Position numbers and translations under genes: made by a program. The notes under the pieces were generated by a model, which worked only from the letters and a program-made list of their open reading frames with translations, made no database searches and was not told the origin of the DNA. From NCBI RefSeq assembly GCF_003255815.1, contig NC_037681.1, positions 63,131,690 to 63,195,689 of the forward strand: a stretch of 64,000 bases of DNA, given 5' to 3'. The DNA comes from Theropithecus gelada. Its lineage: Eukaryota; Chordata; Mammalia; Primates; Cercopithecidae. Below, in pieces: positions 35,155-46,400 of this stretch. Each line of letters opens with the position of its first letter. Within the stretch, counting starts at the first letter, position 1.

Positions 35155-35433
35155 TAAACAATAGGGCATCATTCTGTTGCCCAGGCTGGGGTGCAGTGGC
35201 ACGATCTCAGCTCATTGCAGCCTCTACCTTCCTGGGCTCAAGTGATTTTCTCATCTCTGACTCCTGAGTAGCTGGGATTACAGGCAATGTGCCACCATGC
35301 CTGTTTTTTCTTTTTTGTGATGGGGTTTTACTGTGCTGCCCAGGCTGGTCTTGAAGTCCTGGGTGCCAGCGTTCTGCCCACCTTGGCCTCCCAAAGTGTT
35401 GGGATTATAGGCGTGAGCCACTGTGTCTGGCCA
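35155..35433 (-). mobile_element. Alu, antisense
   Basis: Degraded tail, both arms, flanked by GAAAATGC on both sides. Confidence 0.9.
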
Positions 35434-35894
35434 GAAAATGCTTTTTAAGTAAGCTAGACCTAAGTTACTTTTGCAAAGGTAACCTTGAGCCCAGGAGTTC
35501 AACGTTACAGTGATTGTGTCTTCTATCTTTTCTCCTTTCAAATTGTGCTTCAAATCACTCTCCCTTGAAATATATAAGAAACCCACAGTGGCCTTGCTGT
35601 TCCAAGCAAGCCTGGCCATCTATTCCTTGTCTTCTGCAACCTCAACCAAGTTACCATATTAACATGAATATGTAACTTTGTTTTGTTTTGCTTTTTCTGT
35701 GCAGCATGTTTATAATTTTGTCTTAAACATCATACTGTGTTCCATTGCTTTCTTTCCATCTTAGTACATGATTCCTTAACCCAACCTGAGAATATTTTTT
35801 TCTCACTCTCTGATACATAATCTGTATATGTTTCCCTGGTCAAGGATGGCTGTGCTGTATACCTTGCACAAGAGCTGAAGTGACTTTGATATTT
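35434..35894. other. Intron, unassigned
   Basis: Includes an isolated Alu-like scrap (GAGCCCAGGAGTTCAACGTT, 35487). Otherwise single-copy-like. Confidence 0.35.
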
Positions 35895-36195
35895 TTATTA
35901 ATTTTTATTTTTTGAGGTAGCCTGTCACTCTGTTGTCCAGGCTGGAGTGCAGTGGCATAAGTCACAGCTCACTGCAGCCTCAACCTCCTGGGCTCAAGCA
36001 ATCCTCCCACCCCAGCCTCCCAAGTAGTTGGGACTATAGGCGTGCACAACCAGGCTTGGCTAATTGTTTATTTTTGTAGAGACAGGGTCTCACTATGTTG
36101 CCCACACTGGTCTTAAAACTTGGGGGCTCAAGTGATCCTCCCACCTTGGCTTCTCAAAGTGCTGGGATTACAGGTGTGAGCCACCATGTGTGGAC
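35895..36195 (-). mobile_element. AluJ-like, antisense
   Basis: TTTTTTGAGGTAGCCTGTCA to GTGAGCCACCATGTGTGG. It is the upstream minus-strand partner of sense Alus on both sides of exon 36765. Confidence 0.9.
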
Positions 36196-36315
36196 CAGCT
36201 AGACTTTCAAGGTTACAGTGAGCTATGACCATGCCACTGCACTTCAGCATGGGTGACAGAGCAAGAGCCTATCTCAAAAAAAAAAAAAAAAAAAGTAAAT
36301 AAATAAAAATAAAAG
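36196..36315 (+). mobile_element. Alu right-end fragment, sense
   Basis: GTTACAGTGAGCTATGACCA to an A-rich tail. Confidence 0.85.
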
Positions 36316-36334
36316 AGACTTAATCCTCGCGTTT

Positions 36335-36575
36335 TGTAGGCTATAGTGGGAGGATCACTTGAGCCCAGGAGTTCAAAACTAGCCTGGGCAACATAGCGAG
36401 ACCCCCGTCTCTAGACAAAATAAAAAAACTAACCAGGCGTAGTGGCATATGCCTGTGGTCCTAGTTACTCAGGAGGCTGAGGCAGGAGGATTGCTTGAGC
36501 CCAGAAGGTCGAGGCTGCTGCGGCACTCTAGCCTGAGAATAGAGGGAGACCCGGTGCTCCCCTCCCCCCAAATAA
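36335..36575 (+). mobile_element. Alu, sense, 5'-truncated
   Basis: Starts in the left arm (GTAGGCTATAGTGGGAGGAT) and ends with a C-rich instead of A-rich tail. Confidence 0.85.
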
Positions 36576-36764
36576 GGGTACAAGTCTGCATTTTCTAAAG
36601 CAATAAATGATATCCTAAATAATTATTTAATAATCTGTTTAAAATTTGTTAAAAATAAGTATATCGTTAATTAAGTACTTCATATATTTTAGTGTTTCTA
36701 TTCTTATATAATGTAGCATGTTTGCATTTCTGGTTGATATTTTCTGTTCATTTTGTTTCTTTAG
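36576..36764. other. Intron end before exon 36765
   Basis: AT-rich, ending TCATTTTGTTTCTTTAG. Confidence 0.5.
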
Positions 36765-36953
36765 TTTCACGCTATGGATACATTGTATAGACACAGCTAT
36801 GATTTGAGCAGTGCCATTAGTGTCTTAGTACCACTCGGAGGACCTGTTTTATGCAGAGATGAAATGGAGGAATGGTCAGCCTCTGAAGCTAGCTTATTTG
36901 AAGAGGCACTGGAAAAATATGGCAAAGACTTCAATGACATACGGCAAGATTTT
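36765..36953 (+). CDS. MTA3: MTA3 exon, end of ELM2 and first part of SANT
   Basis: This 189-base exon (63 codons, phase 0 at both ends) begins FHAMDTLYRHSYDLSSAISV, which is specific to MTA3 among the paralogues. It continues through GGPVLCRDEMEEWSASEASL and ends EKYGKDFNDIRQDF. The DEMEEWSASEASLFEEAL segment is the first helix of the SANT domain. The acceptor is TTCTTTAG|TTT and the donor is GATTTT|GTAAGT. Because both boundaries are phase 0, skipping it would keep the frame but remove half of SANT. Inverted Alu copies lie on either side within about 1.2 kb. Confidence 0.96.
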
Positions 36954-37135
36954 GTAAGTAGAAAATTATGAGTAAAATAAAATGTTGAGATGGGAATATT
37001 CTGTTTTAGAAATCTGGTAAACCTTACAGTATTCATTTAGCAAGTTTGTAACTTTTATCCGCTCAAAGTAAAATGAAGGCTAGTCTTGTAAAGGGAGAAA
37101 TTGATAATTATTCGGAGGACTAGTTGTATATATCA

Positions 37136-37437
37136 GGCCGAGTATGGTGGCTCACGTCTGTAATCCCAGGACTTTGGGAGGCCGAGGCGGGTGGATCACG
37201 AGGTCAGGAGTTCGAGACCAAACTGGCCAATATGGTGAAACCCCATCTCTACTGAAAATATAAAAAATTCACTGGGCGTGGTGGCGCGCGCCTGTAGCCC
37301 GAGCTACTCAAGAGGCTGAGAAAGGAGAATCTCTTGAACCAGGGAGGTGGAGGTTTCAGTGAGCCGAGATTGCACCACTACACTGCAGCCTGGGCGACAG
37401 AGCAAGACTCCATCTCAAAAACAAAACAAAACAAAAA
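37136..37437 (+). mobile_element. Alu, sense
   Basis: GGCCGAGTATGGTGGCTCAC to an (AAAAC)n tail, 183 bases after exon 36765-36953. Confidence 0.93.
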
Positions 37438-37741
37438 AATCCCCACACTCAGCAAGTCCTGTGTTCTTGGTGTAAACCTTGGCAATATTAATTTATCCTA
37501 TTTACCTCTCTCTGAGTTCCGAGTTAAAATATGGTCAGCTCTTCTCACCATTTGCACTAAACAATTTGATATCTGCTTTTAGACTAGTTGTTCTGCTTTA
37601 AGCTTTCTGTATTTTTCTAGTTGTCTTACTAATTGTTGAGCCTGAATTTGACGCGGACCCTTAATGAAATGACCTCTGCCAAGCACAGTAGGAGAATTTG
37701 TTTTATGGGCTTTTGATCTTTGATTCTTAATGATACAGAGC
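37438..37741. other. Intron, unassigned
   Basis: No family recognised. Confidence 0.3.
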
Positions 37742-38096
37742 AATGATCCCCAACATTTTTCGCACCAAGGACCAGTTTTGTGGAAGACGGTTTTTCCACG
37801 GACTGGGAGTGGAGGGAGCTTTCAGGATGATTCAGGTGCATTACGTTTATTGTGCAAGTGCACATTTCTATTATTATTACATTGTCATATATAATGAAAT
37901 AATTATATGACTCACCATAATGGAGAATCAGTGAGACCTCTGAGCTTGTTTTCCTGCAACTAGACAGTCCCATCTGGGGGTGATGGGAGACAGTGACAGA
38001 TCATCAGGTATTAGATTCTCATAAGAAGTACGCTACCTAGATCCCTCGCATGCACAGTTCACAATAGGGTTCGTGCTTCTATGAGAATCTAATGCC

Positions 38097-38483
38097 AGGC
38101 CAGGCGCGGTGGCTCAAGCCTGTAATCCCAGCACTTTGGGAGGCCGAGACGGGCGGATCACGAGGTCAGAAGATCGAGACCATCCTGGCTAACACGGTGA
38201 AACCCCGTCTCTACTAAAAAATACAAAAAACTAGCCGGGCGAGGTGGCGGGCGCCTGTAGTCCCAGCTACTCGGGAGGCTGAGGCAGGAGAATGGCGTGA
38301 ACCCGGGAGGCGGAGCTTGCAGTGAGCTGAGATCCGGCCACTGCACTCCAGCCTGGGCGACAGAGCAAGACTCCGTCTCAAAAAAAAANNNNNNNNNNNN
38401 NNNNNNNNNNNNNNNNNNNNNNNNNNNNNNNNNNNNNNNNNNNNNNNNNNNNNNNNNNNNNNNNNNNNNNNNNNNNNNNNNNN

Positions 38484-38514
<31 letters not shown>
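38097..38514 (+). mobile_element. Old World monkey-type AluYR nested in MER1B
   Basis: GGTGGCTCAAGCCTGTAATC, GGCCGAGACGGGCGG, AAACTAGCCGGGCGAGGTGG and GCTGAGATCCGGCCACTG match the monkey AluYR type. The 14-base duplication GAGAATCTAATGCC is exact (38083-38096, 38515-38528). The A-tail is interrupted by N. Confidence 0.96.
38389..38483. other. Assembly gap (95 N)
   Basis: Flanked by 8 A before and 31 A after, so it lies inside the Alu A-tail. Its true length and content are unknown. Confidence 0.99.
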
Positions 38515-38519
<5 letters not shown>

Positions 38520-38694
38520 TCTAATGCCGCTGCTGATCTGACGGGGCAGAGCTCAGGGGCCAACAGGAGTAATGGGGAGTGGCTATAAATACAGATGAAG
38601 CTTCGCTGGCTTTTCCACTCACCTCCTGCTGTGTAGCCCAATTCCTAACCAGTTCGTGGCCCAGGGATTGGGGACCCCTGAGTATCCTATGTAT

Positions 38695-38905
38695 ATTTTT
38701 TATTATTAAAATTTTTTTCCCTCAGCTTTACTGAGGTATAATTGACAAGTAGAAAGTACATATTTTCAAGGTATACAGTATGATGATTTGATATACATAT
38801 ACATTGTGAAATGATTACCACAATTAACACATTCATCACCTCACTTATTTACCCCATGCAGTGGGGTAAATACCAGGTCATCTTGTCTACTATAGTATGT
38901 ACTGT
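38695..38905 (-). mobile_element. Old L1 (L1M) 3' part, antisense
   Basis: TTTACTGAGGTATAATTGAC, AAGTACATATTTTCAAGGTA, TACAGTATGATGATTTGATA, ACCACAATTAACACATTCAT. Confidence 0.7.
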
Positions 38906-39447
38906 GTTTTGTCTTTGTGTTTATGGACTTATTGTCTTTGATTAAACTTACGGTTTCTTTGAAATGGTGAAATTTCCATTTGAGATTTTCATAAATAGCT
39001 TTCTATGAAGTCATCCTTTATTTTAAATTACAAAAATAGAATCTTTGTAGACTATTACATTTTTGATGTGAGTCAGTAGCCTGCCTTTTATGTTGCTGCA
39101 TCTTTACTGAATTGTTTGACACAAAGTTATTACTTACCAATATGGGTTGATAAATTAAATCCCAGATATGGTAATTAAAACTGTTAGTGTCACTGATAAT
39201 TTGTTCTTCTGGCAAAACTTCACTCGTACTTAACTTGTTACATGCCATGATTTAAATTTGTAGGATGCGCAGCTGAAAATTTAAAATGCATTGGCTTTTA
39301 GCTTCAGATGGTCAGAATAACATAATAGTGCAATGTTATTAATATAACAGTTATAATAGAGCTACAGCTACATAGAAATTACAAAGAATAAAACCTAGTG
39401 AATCAAGTCTACACTGTGAGGCTGAATGAAAATTCAAAAAAGATAAA
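38906..39447. other. Intron, unassigned
   Basis: AT-rich, no family recognised. Confidence 0.3.
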
Positions 39448-39783
39448 GCAGCCATAAAAAAGGATGAGTTCTTGTCCTTTGTAGGGACATGGATGCAGCT
39501 GGAAACCATCATTCTCAGCAAACTATCTCAAGAACAGAAAACCAAACACCACATGTTCTCACTCATAGGTGGGAATTGAACAATGAGATCCCTTGGACAC
39601 AGGAAGGGGAACATCACACACCGGGGCCTATTGTGGGGAGAGGGGAGGGATAGCATTAGGAGATACACCTAATGTAAATGACAAGTTAATGGGTGCAGCA
39701 CACCAACATGGCACATGTATACATATGTAACAAACCTGCATGTTGTGCACATGTACCCTAGAACTTAAAGTATAATAATAAAA
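39448..39783 (+). mobile_element. L1PA/L1PB 3' end, 5'-truncated
   Basis: Well-preserved primate L1 3' end: AGGGACATGGATGCAGCTGG, AACACCACATGTTCTCACTC, ATACACCTAATGTAAATGAC, CACATGTACCCTAGAACTTA. Flanked by AAAAAAGATAAA at 39436-39447 and about 39784-39795. Confidence 0.94.
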
Positions 39784-39795
39784 AAAAAAGATAAA

Positions 39796-40300
39796 TAAAA
39801 CCTGCAGATCTGATAAAGGAGTAGGAGGTGAGAAACACTGAAAGTGAAAATACTTTTCCCTGCGCTGAATGTAATACCTTATTCTATGTTCTAGTAGTAT
39901 TTACTGAGTACGTGTAACATGCCAGGCCTGCAAAAAGGCACTAGGCATGCAACAAAAATTGAATGTGGTCCTTGCTTCAAGGAATTAATTCATAGTTAAA
40001 ATCAAGAGATTGAAATATACCCCCAAGTAAAATATAATTAATTCTGTCAGTACATAAACAAGTATATAGGAATATTAAAAAGGATTCAGTGTGCCAAAGT
40101 GGGAGAGGCTTGATGGAGTTAACTGGCATTTCCTCTGGGTCTCTAATAGGTAAAGAGAGAAAAGAGCAGATAGCAAGGTAAACACTGAGGTGTGAAACTT
40201 ACAGCACTCCTAGGCACTTAACACAGGACTAGAAGATAACTCTGTGAACCGTAGGTTAGTGCAGTATACTTGAACATAGAGGCTGGCATCAGTATCAGAT
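39796..40300 (-). mobile_element. Probable L2 fragment, antisense, within unassigned intron
   Basis: 39895-40140: TTACTGAGTACGTGTAACAT, GCCAGGCCTGCAAAAAGGCA, CTTGCTTCAAGGAATTAATT resemble antisense L2. Weak. Confidence 0.4.
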
Positions 40301-41384
40301 AAAATTAACAATGAAAATGAGTATAACAGTAATAATACTGTTAGATGATTTTTTTGTTGCCTTTATGGTCTAACAAAATTACAGATTTGTAGCATGGTAT
40401 ATATTAGTTTTTCTTTCGTTTTACCCTAGCTTGTTTGAATAGAAAGCTTATTGAAACATTAAGTACTAGGGAGGATGAAGAAATACACATCAGATTGGGC
40501 CTCCAAGATTGTGACTTTGACAGTCACACTTCAGAATGGGCCAGCTAAGGATACTGCCGTCCCTGCTGTGATGAGAAACCATTAGGAAGTAGGAAGCTAC
40601 CATTCTGCCTGTGGCTCCAGTGTGCTGTCTCTCCCTCAAACCCCACCAGCAGGGTGCCTTTAGTACCAAATCTGTCTGTCTTGCCAGTGCATCTATGGTG
40701 CAACCTAAATTATACCCAGAATCTTAGTTGCAAGAGAGTCTGGGAAATGTGGATTTTAACCCTGGAGACTGCCCCCTAGGTGGTGGTTGTTGGAGGGCCA
40801 GTCCGGATTAGATTTGTTGTATTTTGGAGACTGGAATTGGTTACTTGTGTCAAGTAAAAGAAACAGGATAGAATGTGAGAGTGTTAAACTGCTCAAAGGG
40901 TTTTGTGCTTTTTGTGGTAGGTAGTGTTTTTAAACTTATCATCCCCTCTTTCTCTCCATACTTAAAAAAGTAATATATAAACTTAGTAGAAGATAAAATG
41001 CAAATAATGTTATTTCCTATAATGCCATCACAGGTACATGATGTTGTTGGGGCAATGTATTTCTTATGACATGAAGTTTTAAGAAGTGTCCTTTTAGAAA
41101 TTGTCAGGTAGTGTATGCAACAAAAAGTCTCCTGGGCCTCCTCTGCTTAAATACTAGACCTTTACCTGAGCACTGAGCAACTGTGTCATAATGGTGAGTT
41201 TTTTAAAGTGATTTCATCCCACTACCCAAAAGTGATCATTGATTATTTTCTGCTTCCAGTGTCTTAGTTTTCCCAAGTGAATGAATATATTATTGTGTAT
41301 TTGTACATTTAAGAACAAATTGTGTAGAAGGCACATATTTGGGTATAGATATTTTTATATTTAGTGTTTAGTGATAGCTTTATT
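40301..41384. other. Intron, unassigned, with a repeat-like stretch
   Basis: 40590-40790 (CTCAAACCCCACCAGCAGGG, GCAACCTAAATTATACCCAG) looks like an old interspersed repeat that I cannot name. Confidence 0.3.
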
Positions 41385-41503
41385 CCAAAGCTTAATTTAA
41401 CTTATTTCAAAATTTATACACAGTAAAATTCACTCCTTTACAGTTTTTTACAGTTAAAGTTCTGTGAGTTTTTATTAATGCATACTCCCATAACCATCAC
41501 CAC

Positions 41504-41632
41504 AGGCTGGGTGTGGTGGGTCACACCTGAAATCTCAGCACTTTGGGAGTCTGAGGCAGGAAGATCGCTTGAGCCCAGGAGCTCAAGACCAGCCTGGGCA
41601 ACATAGTGAGACTCTGTCTCTTAAAAAAAAGA
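41504..41632 (+). mobile_element. FLAM-type Alu monomer, sense
   Basis: GGCTGGGTGTGGTGGGTCAC to a short A-run. First of three sense units inserted in the L1; CATCACCACA flanks the whole cluster. Confidence 0.88.
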
Positions 41633-41636
41633 ATAG

Positions 41637-41940
41637 TCTGGGCACAGTGGCTCATGCCTCTAATCCCAACACTTTGGGAGGCCGAGGTGGTTGGATCATT
41701 TGAGGTCATGAGTTCGAGACCAGCCTGGCCAACATGGTGAAACCCCATCTCTACTAAAAATACAAAAAAATTAGCTGGGCATGGTAGTGCAGGCCTGTAA
41801 TGCCAGCTACTCGATAGACTGAGGCAGGAGAATCACTTGAACCCAGGAGGTGAAGGTTGCAGTGAGCTGAGATCACGCCACTGCACTCCAGCCTGGGTGA
41901 TAGAGCAAAACTTCATCTCCAAAAAAAAAAAAAAAAAAAA
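41637..41940 (+). mobile_element. Alu, sense
   Basis: GGGCACAGTGGCTCATGCCT to a 22-base A-tail; middle unit of the cluster. Confidence 0.93.
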
Positions 41941-41941
41941 A

Positions 41942-42240
41942 GGCTGGGCATGGTGGCTCACACCTGTAATCTAAGCACTTAGGGAGGCTGAGATGGGCAG
42001 ATCACTTGAGGCCAGGAGTTTGAGACCAGGCTGGCTAATATGGCAAAACCCCATCTCTACAAAAAAATACAAAAATTAGCCGGGCCTGGTGGCACATGCC
42101 TGTAGTCCCAGCTACTTGGGAGGCTGAGGCACAAGAATTGCTTAAACCCGGGAGGCAGAGGTTGCAGTGAGCCAAGATCGTGCCACTGCACTCCAGCCTG
42201 GGTGATGGAGTGAGACTCTGTCTCCACAAACAAACAAAAC
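41942..42240 (+). mobile_element. Alu, sense
   Basis: GGCTGGGCATGGTGGCTCAC to CCACAAACAAACAAAA; last unit of the cluster. Confidence 0.93.
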
Positions 42241-42720
42241 TCATCACCACAATCAAGACACAATACAGTTCCATCACCTCTTCCGTCAAGTCTCCCCTTT
42301 TATAGTCAACGATACCCTAGCCCTAACCCTGGCAACCACTGATTTATGCTCCATCCCTATAGTTTTGCCTTTTTCTGAACACTGTGTAAGTAGAATCATT
42401 TAGTAGTATGTAACGTTTTAATTTGGTTTATTTTACTTAACATAACGCATCTGGTATTCATCAGTGTTGCTGCATATATCAGTAGTTCATTTTCATTACC
42501 TATTCCATTGTGTGAATGTACCACAATCAGTTTATTCATTCACCTGTTGAAGGGCATTTGAATTGTTTCTGATTTTTGATGATTATGGATAAAGTTGCTG
42601 TAAACATTTTGTATGCTAGTTTTAGTGAATGTAAGTTTTTGTTTCTCTTGGGAAATATGAGCCATGGGGTTGCTGGGTCTTACATGATAACTGTATGTCT
42701 AACTTTATAAGAAATTACCT

Positions 42721-43211
42721 TTGTTAGCTTTATAACATATCAGTGTAGCCAGACTGAACCACGTTTTCCAGAATTCCCTTCCCGGTATGTTGCCCTTTAG
42801 GGTGGGCCATGAGAAATTCTAGTGCAGGATTTGGAGAACAGAAGTGAAGCACCAGCCATTTTTGTAGCTCATATGTGTTCTCGTTTATCTGCTGGCCCAC
42901 TTTGTTGGCATGAGGCAATGTTGGGACTGCAGTTGCTCTGTCTTCCCTAGAATCCCCCTTCGTCATCTCTGACTCCAGGGCAAGGTGTGTGTTTGTGTGT
43001 TTAGCACCATGAAGAAAGCCTTAGTTTCTGCAGAACATGCATACCATCGGGGTCAAAGGCAGTCACTACTTACAAGGGTTTTTCCCATCCTTGTAGGCTC
43101 CAGGTTGTGCTGTCATATTTTGCTAGTTTGAATGCAATTGATACAGCCACTTTGGAAAACAGTTCGCTTATCAGTCAGGATTTAGTTAGAGAAACAGGAC
43201 CACTAAAACAG
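42721..43211. other. Unassigned repeat-like insert in the L1
   Basis: Interrupts antisense L1 text. GTAGCCAGACTGAACCACGT and GGTGGGCCATGAGAAATTCT look repeat-derived. 43138-43172 reads as L1 in the opposite orientation (GCCACTTTGGAAAACAGTT). Confidence 0.35.
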
Positions 43212-43470
43212 ATGTGGCATGATCATAGCTCACTGCAGCCTCAAACTCCTGGGCCCAAGTGATCCTCCTGGCCTCAACCTTGCACGTAACTGGGACTACA
43301 GGCATGTTGTACTACCATGTCTAGCTAACTTTTTAAAAATTATTATTTTTTTATATAGATGCGGTCTCACCATGCTGCCCAGGCTGGTCTCCAACTCCTG
43401 GGCTCAAGTGATCCTCTTTCCTTGACCTCCCAAGTTGCTGGGATTACAGGCGTGAGCCACTGCACCTGAC
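43212..43470 (-). mobile_element. AluJ-like, antisense, tail side missing
   Basis: GTGGCATGATCATAGCTCAC to GAGCCACTGCACCTGACAC; no T-tail. Confidence 0.85.
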
Positions 43471-45080
43471 ACATTATTGTCATTTTTTAAAAAGCCATTA
43501 TAATAGGTTTGTAGTAGCATTTCATTTCGGTTTTAATTTGTGTTTTCCGTAAAGACTAATGATAAGCATCTTTTCATGTGTATCATTGCCCATCATATGT
43601 CCTTGATGTGAAATGGTTTTCACAATCTTCTGCTTATTTTAAAAGAGGGCTTTTTTTGTTTGTTGATTTTGAGAGTTTGTTATGTATTTTGAATTCAAGT
43701 TTTTTTTTTGTAACATTCTGTCCTAATATGCAGCTTTTATATATTCACCTTGTACTCTGCAGCCTTGTGAATCTCTTGCAGTAGTTATAGTCGATTTTTT
43801 TTGGTAGATTCTTTGAGACTTTCTACATAGATAGTTATGCTATCTGCACATAAAGGGCAGTTTTTGTTTTTATTTCCCATCTGTATGCCTTTTATTTTTA
43901 TTTATTTTTGCCTTATTGCACTGGCTAGTATTTCCAATGTAGTGTTCAAAAGAAATGGTAAGAGCAACATCCTTTTCTGATGTTAGGGGATCTTAGGGGA
44001 AATTCATTCATTTTTTCACTATTACATGTGAGATCAACTGTAATTTGTTTTATTTTTGTATGTGTCTTTTAATGATGAGCAAATTCCTTTCTATTCTTAT
44101 TTTCTGAGAGTTTTTTTAAAAAATCATGAATGATGTCAAATTTTGTAAGATGTGTTTTATGCATCAGTTGTGATTATAGGATGTTTATCTCTTTTGATAT
44201 GGTGAATAACATAGATTAACTTATGATTGTTGAAAACAACCAGTGTTCCTGGCTATCAGTTCCACTTGGTCATGAGACATTGTTTTAATAAAATGCTGAA
44301 TTTGATTTCCCAGTATTTTGTTAAGCATGTTTGCATCTGTGTTTTTGAAATTTATCTTTTTGAATTGACAAACTAAGACTTAATATATGTTTATTATGTG
44401 AAGCATGTTGTTTTGAATCTATGTTAATGATTAATACAGAACTTTTCATTTCCTTTTATTGTAATATTTTTGGTTTTATTTCAGGCTAATGATGGCTACT
44501 TAGCATGAGTTGGGAAGTATTCTCTTTTCTGTTTTCTGGAAGTGTTTGTGTAAACTTATTCCTTAAATGTTTGGTTGAGTTCACTAGTGAAGTCATCTCC
44601 TTTTGGAAGGTTTTAAAACTGTGAAGTCATTTTCTTTAATAGATACAGGTCTTTTATTGTTACCTCTTTCTTCTTGAGTGATTTTGGTAGTTTGTCTTCC
44701 AAAGTATTTCTCCCTTTTATCTTAAGTTGTCTAGTTTACTATTATAAAGATGTTTATAATAGGAGTTTAGAGTATTCTCATGTTATGCTTTTATGGTCTG
44801 TAGCATGGATTTGTAGTTACATCTACTGTCTCGTTCCTGATACTGATAATTTGTGTGTTTTTTAAATCTCTTTTCCTGATCAGTCTGGCTAGGAGTTTAT
44901 CAGTGTTGTTGAACTTTGCAAAAAACGAACAAACAAAGAAAACCCAGCTTTTGGTTTGATTGACTTTGCTCTATTTTCTATTTCATTGATTTCTGCTTGT
45001 ATCTTTATTACTTCTTTCCTTTATATTGCTTTGGACTTAATTGCTTTTTCTTTTCCTAGTATCTTATGATTGAAGCTTAG

Positions 45081-45278
45081 GGCTACAGATGTGGTAACAC
45101 ACCCTGTAGTCCCAGCTACTTGGGCCTTGGGAAGCTGAAGCAAGAGGATCACTCGAGCCTGGGATTTTGAGGCTGCAGCATGCTGTGATCATGCCTGTGA
45201 ATAGCTACTGCACTCCAGCCTGAACAGGATAGCACTACCCTATCTCAATTAAACAAACAAACAAATAAAAAAAAAAGA
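45081..45278 (+). mobile_element. Single-arm Alu (FRAM-like), sense, in L1
   Basis: GGCTACAGATGTGGTAACAC to an A-rich tail with (AAAC)n. The duplication GATTGAAGCTTA is exact on both sides. Confidence 0.88.
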
Positions 45279-45773
45279 TTGAAGCTTACATCATTTATTT
45301 GAAACCTTTCCTCCAATATAAGCACTTAATGGCAGTACAACGGTGAATTCAGCTTTGCTTGAAAAACTCTGCTGTTCCTTAAAACATATTTCACGTTTTA
45401 TATAATTCACTTTTTTCCTTTTCTTTTTCAGTGCTGTAAAGTTGTCTCTCTATCTGATGTACCTAGTTTCTGATGAGAAGTTCCTATGATGTGATGTTTC
45501 TTTTTCTTTGTCTTCAAAATTTTCTGTCTACTTTTGGTTTTTAGCATTTTTACTTCCACAATGTGCCTGAGTGTGTTTTTCTTTGTAATTATTCTATTTA
45601 TAATTCTCTGAGCATCCTAGAACTGTTTTTTTGTTTTCCGTTAAGTTTGAATAATTCTTAGCCATTTTCTTTTTAAACATTTTTCTTTTCTTTTAAAAAT
45701 TTTTATTTTTAGTTTTTGCTGGTTCATAGTAGGTGTGTATAATTATGGGGTACATGAAATTTTTTAATTTAAA

Positions 45774-46400
45774 TTTTTTTTTTTTTTTTTTTTTTGGAGA
45801 CGGAGTCTCTCTCTGTTGCCAAGCTGGAATGCAGTGGCGCAGTCTTGGCTCACTGCAACCTCTGACTCCTGGGTTCAAGCGATTCTCCTGCCTCAGCCTC
45901 CCTAGTAGCTGAGACTAGAGGCACACGCCACCAGCCCCAGCTAATTTTTGTATTTTAATTTAATTTAGTTAATTAATTTTTTTTTTGAGACAAAGTCTCA
46001 CTCTGTTACCCAGGCTGGAGTGCAGTGGTGCAATCTCTGCTCACCGCAACCTCCACCTCCCGGGTTCAGGTGATTCTCCTGCCTCAGCCTCCCGAGTAGC
46101 TGGGACTACAGGCACGCGCCACCATGCCCAGCTAATTTTTTTATTTTCAATAGAGACGGGGTTTCACTGTTGGCCAGGCTGGTCTTAAACTCCTGGCTTC
46201 AAGCAGCCCGCCCGCCTTGGGCTCCCAAAGTGCTGGGATTATAGGCGACCGCCACCAGCCCCAGCTAATTTTTGTATTTTTAGTAGAGACCGGGTTTCAC
46301 CATGTTGGCCAGGATGGGCTCGGTCTCCTGACCTTGTGATCTGCCTGCCTCAGCCTCCCAAAGTGCTAGGATTACAGGCATGAGCCACGACACCACAGCC
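45774..46400 (-). mobile_element. Antisense Alu split by a second antisense Alu
   Basis: The outer copy is 45774-45957 plus about 46246-46400. A second Alu (about 45958-46245) lies between two copies of a 31-base outer-Alu segment (from CGCCACCAGCCCCAGC). The inner copy lacks its head. Confidence 0.82.

Larger units (their letters stand above)
37742..38681 (+). mobile_element. MER1B (hAT-Charlie) non-autonomous transposon, interrupted
   Basis: Terminal inverted repeats CAATGATCCCCAACATTTTT and GGATTGGGGACCCCTG. The internal text (AACTAGACAGTCCCATCTGG, GATCATCAGGTATTAGATTC, ATACAGATGAAGCTTCGCTG) is MER1B. A young Alu with an assembly gap (38097-38514) is nested in it. Confidence 0.9.

Noticed and set aside
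36774..36971. 65-residue frame as a stand-alone gene
   Set aside because: It is MTA3 exon 36765-36953 read through its donor into the intron; the real exon ends at 36953.
41504..42240. Regularly spaced repeats that might suggest an array system
   Set aside because: The units are three Alu copies with A-tails; there is no short identical repeat with unique spacers.
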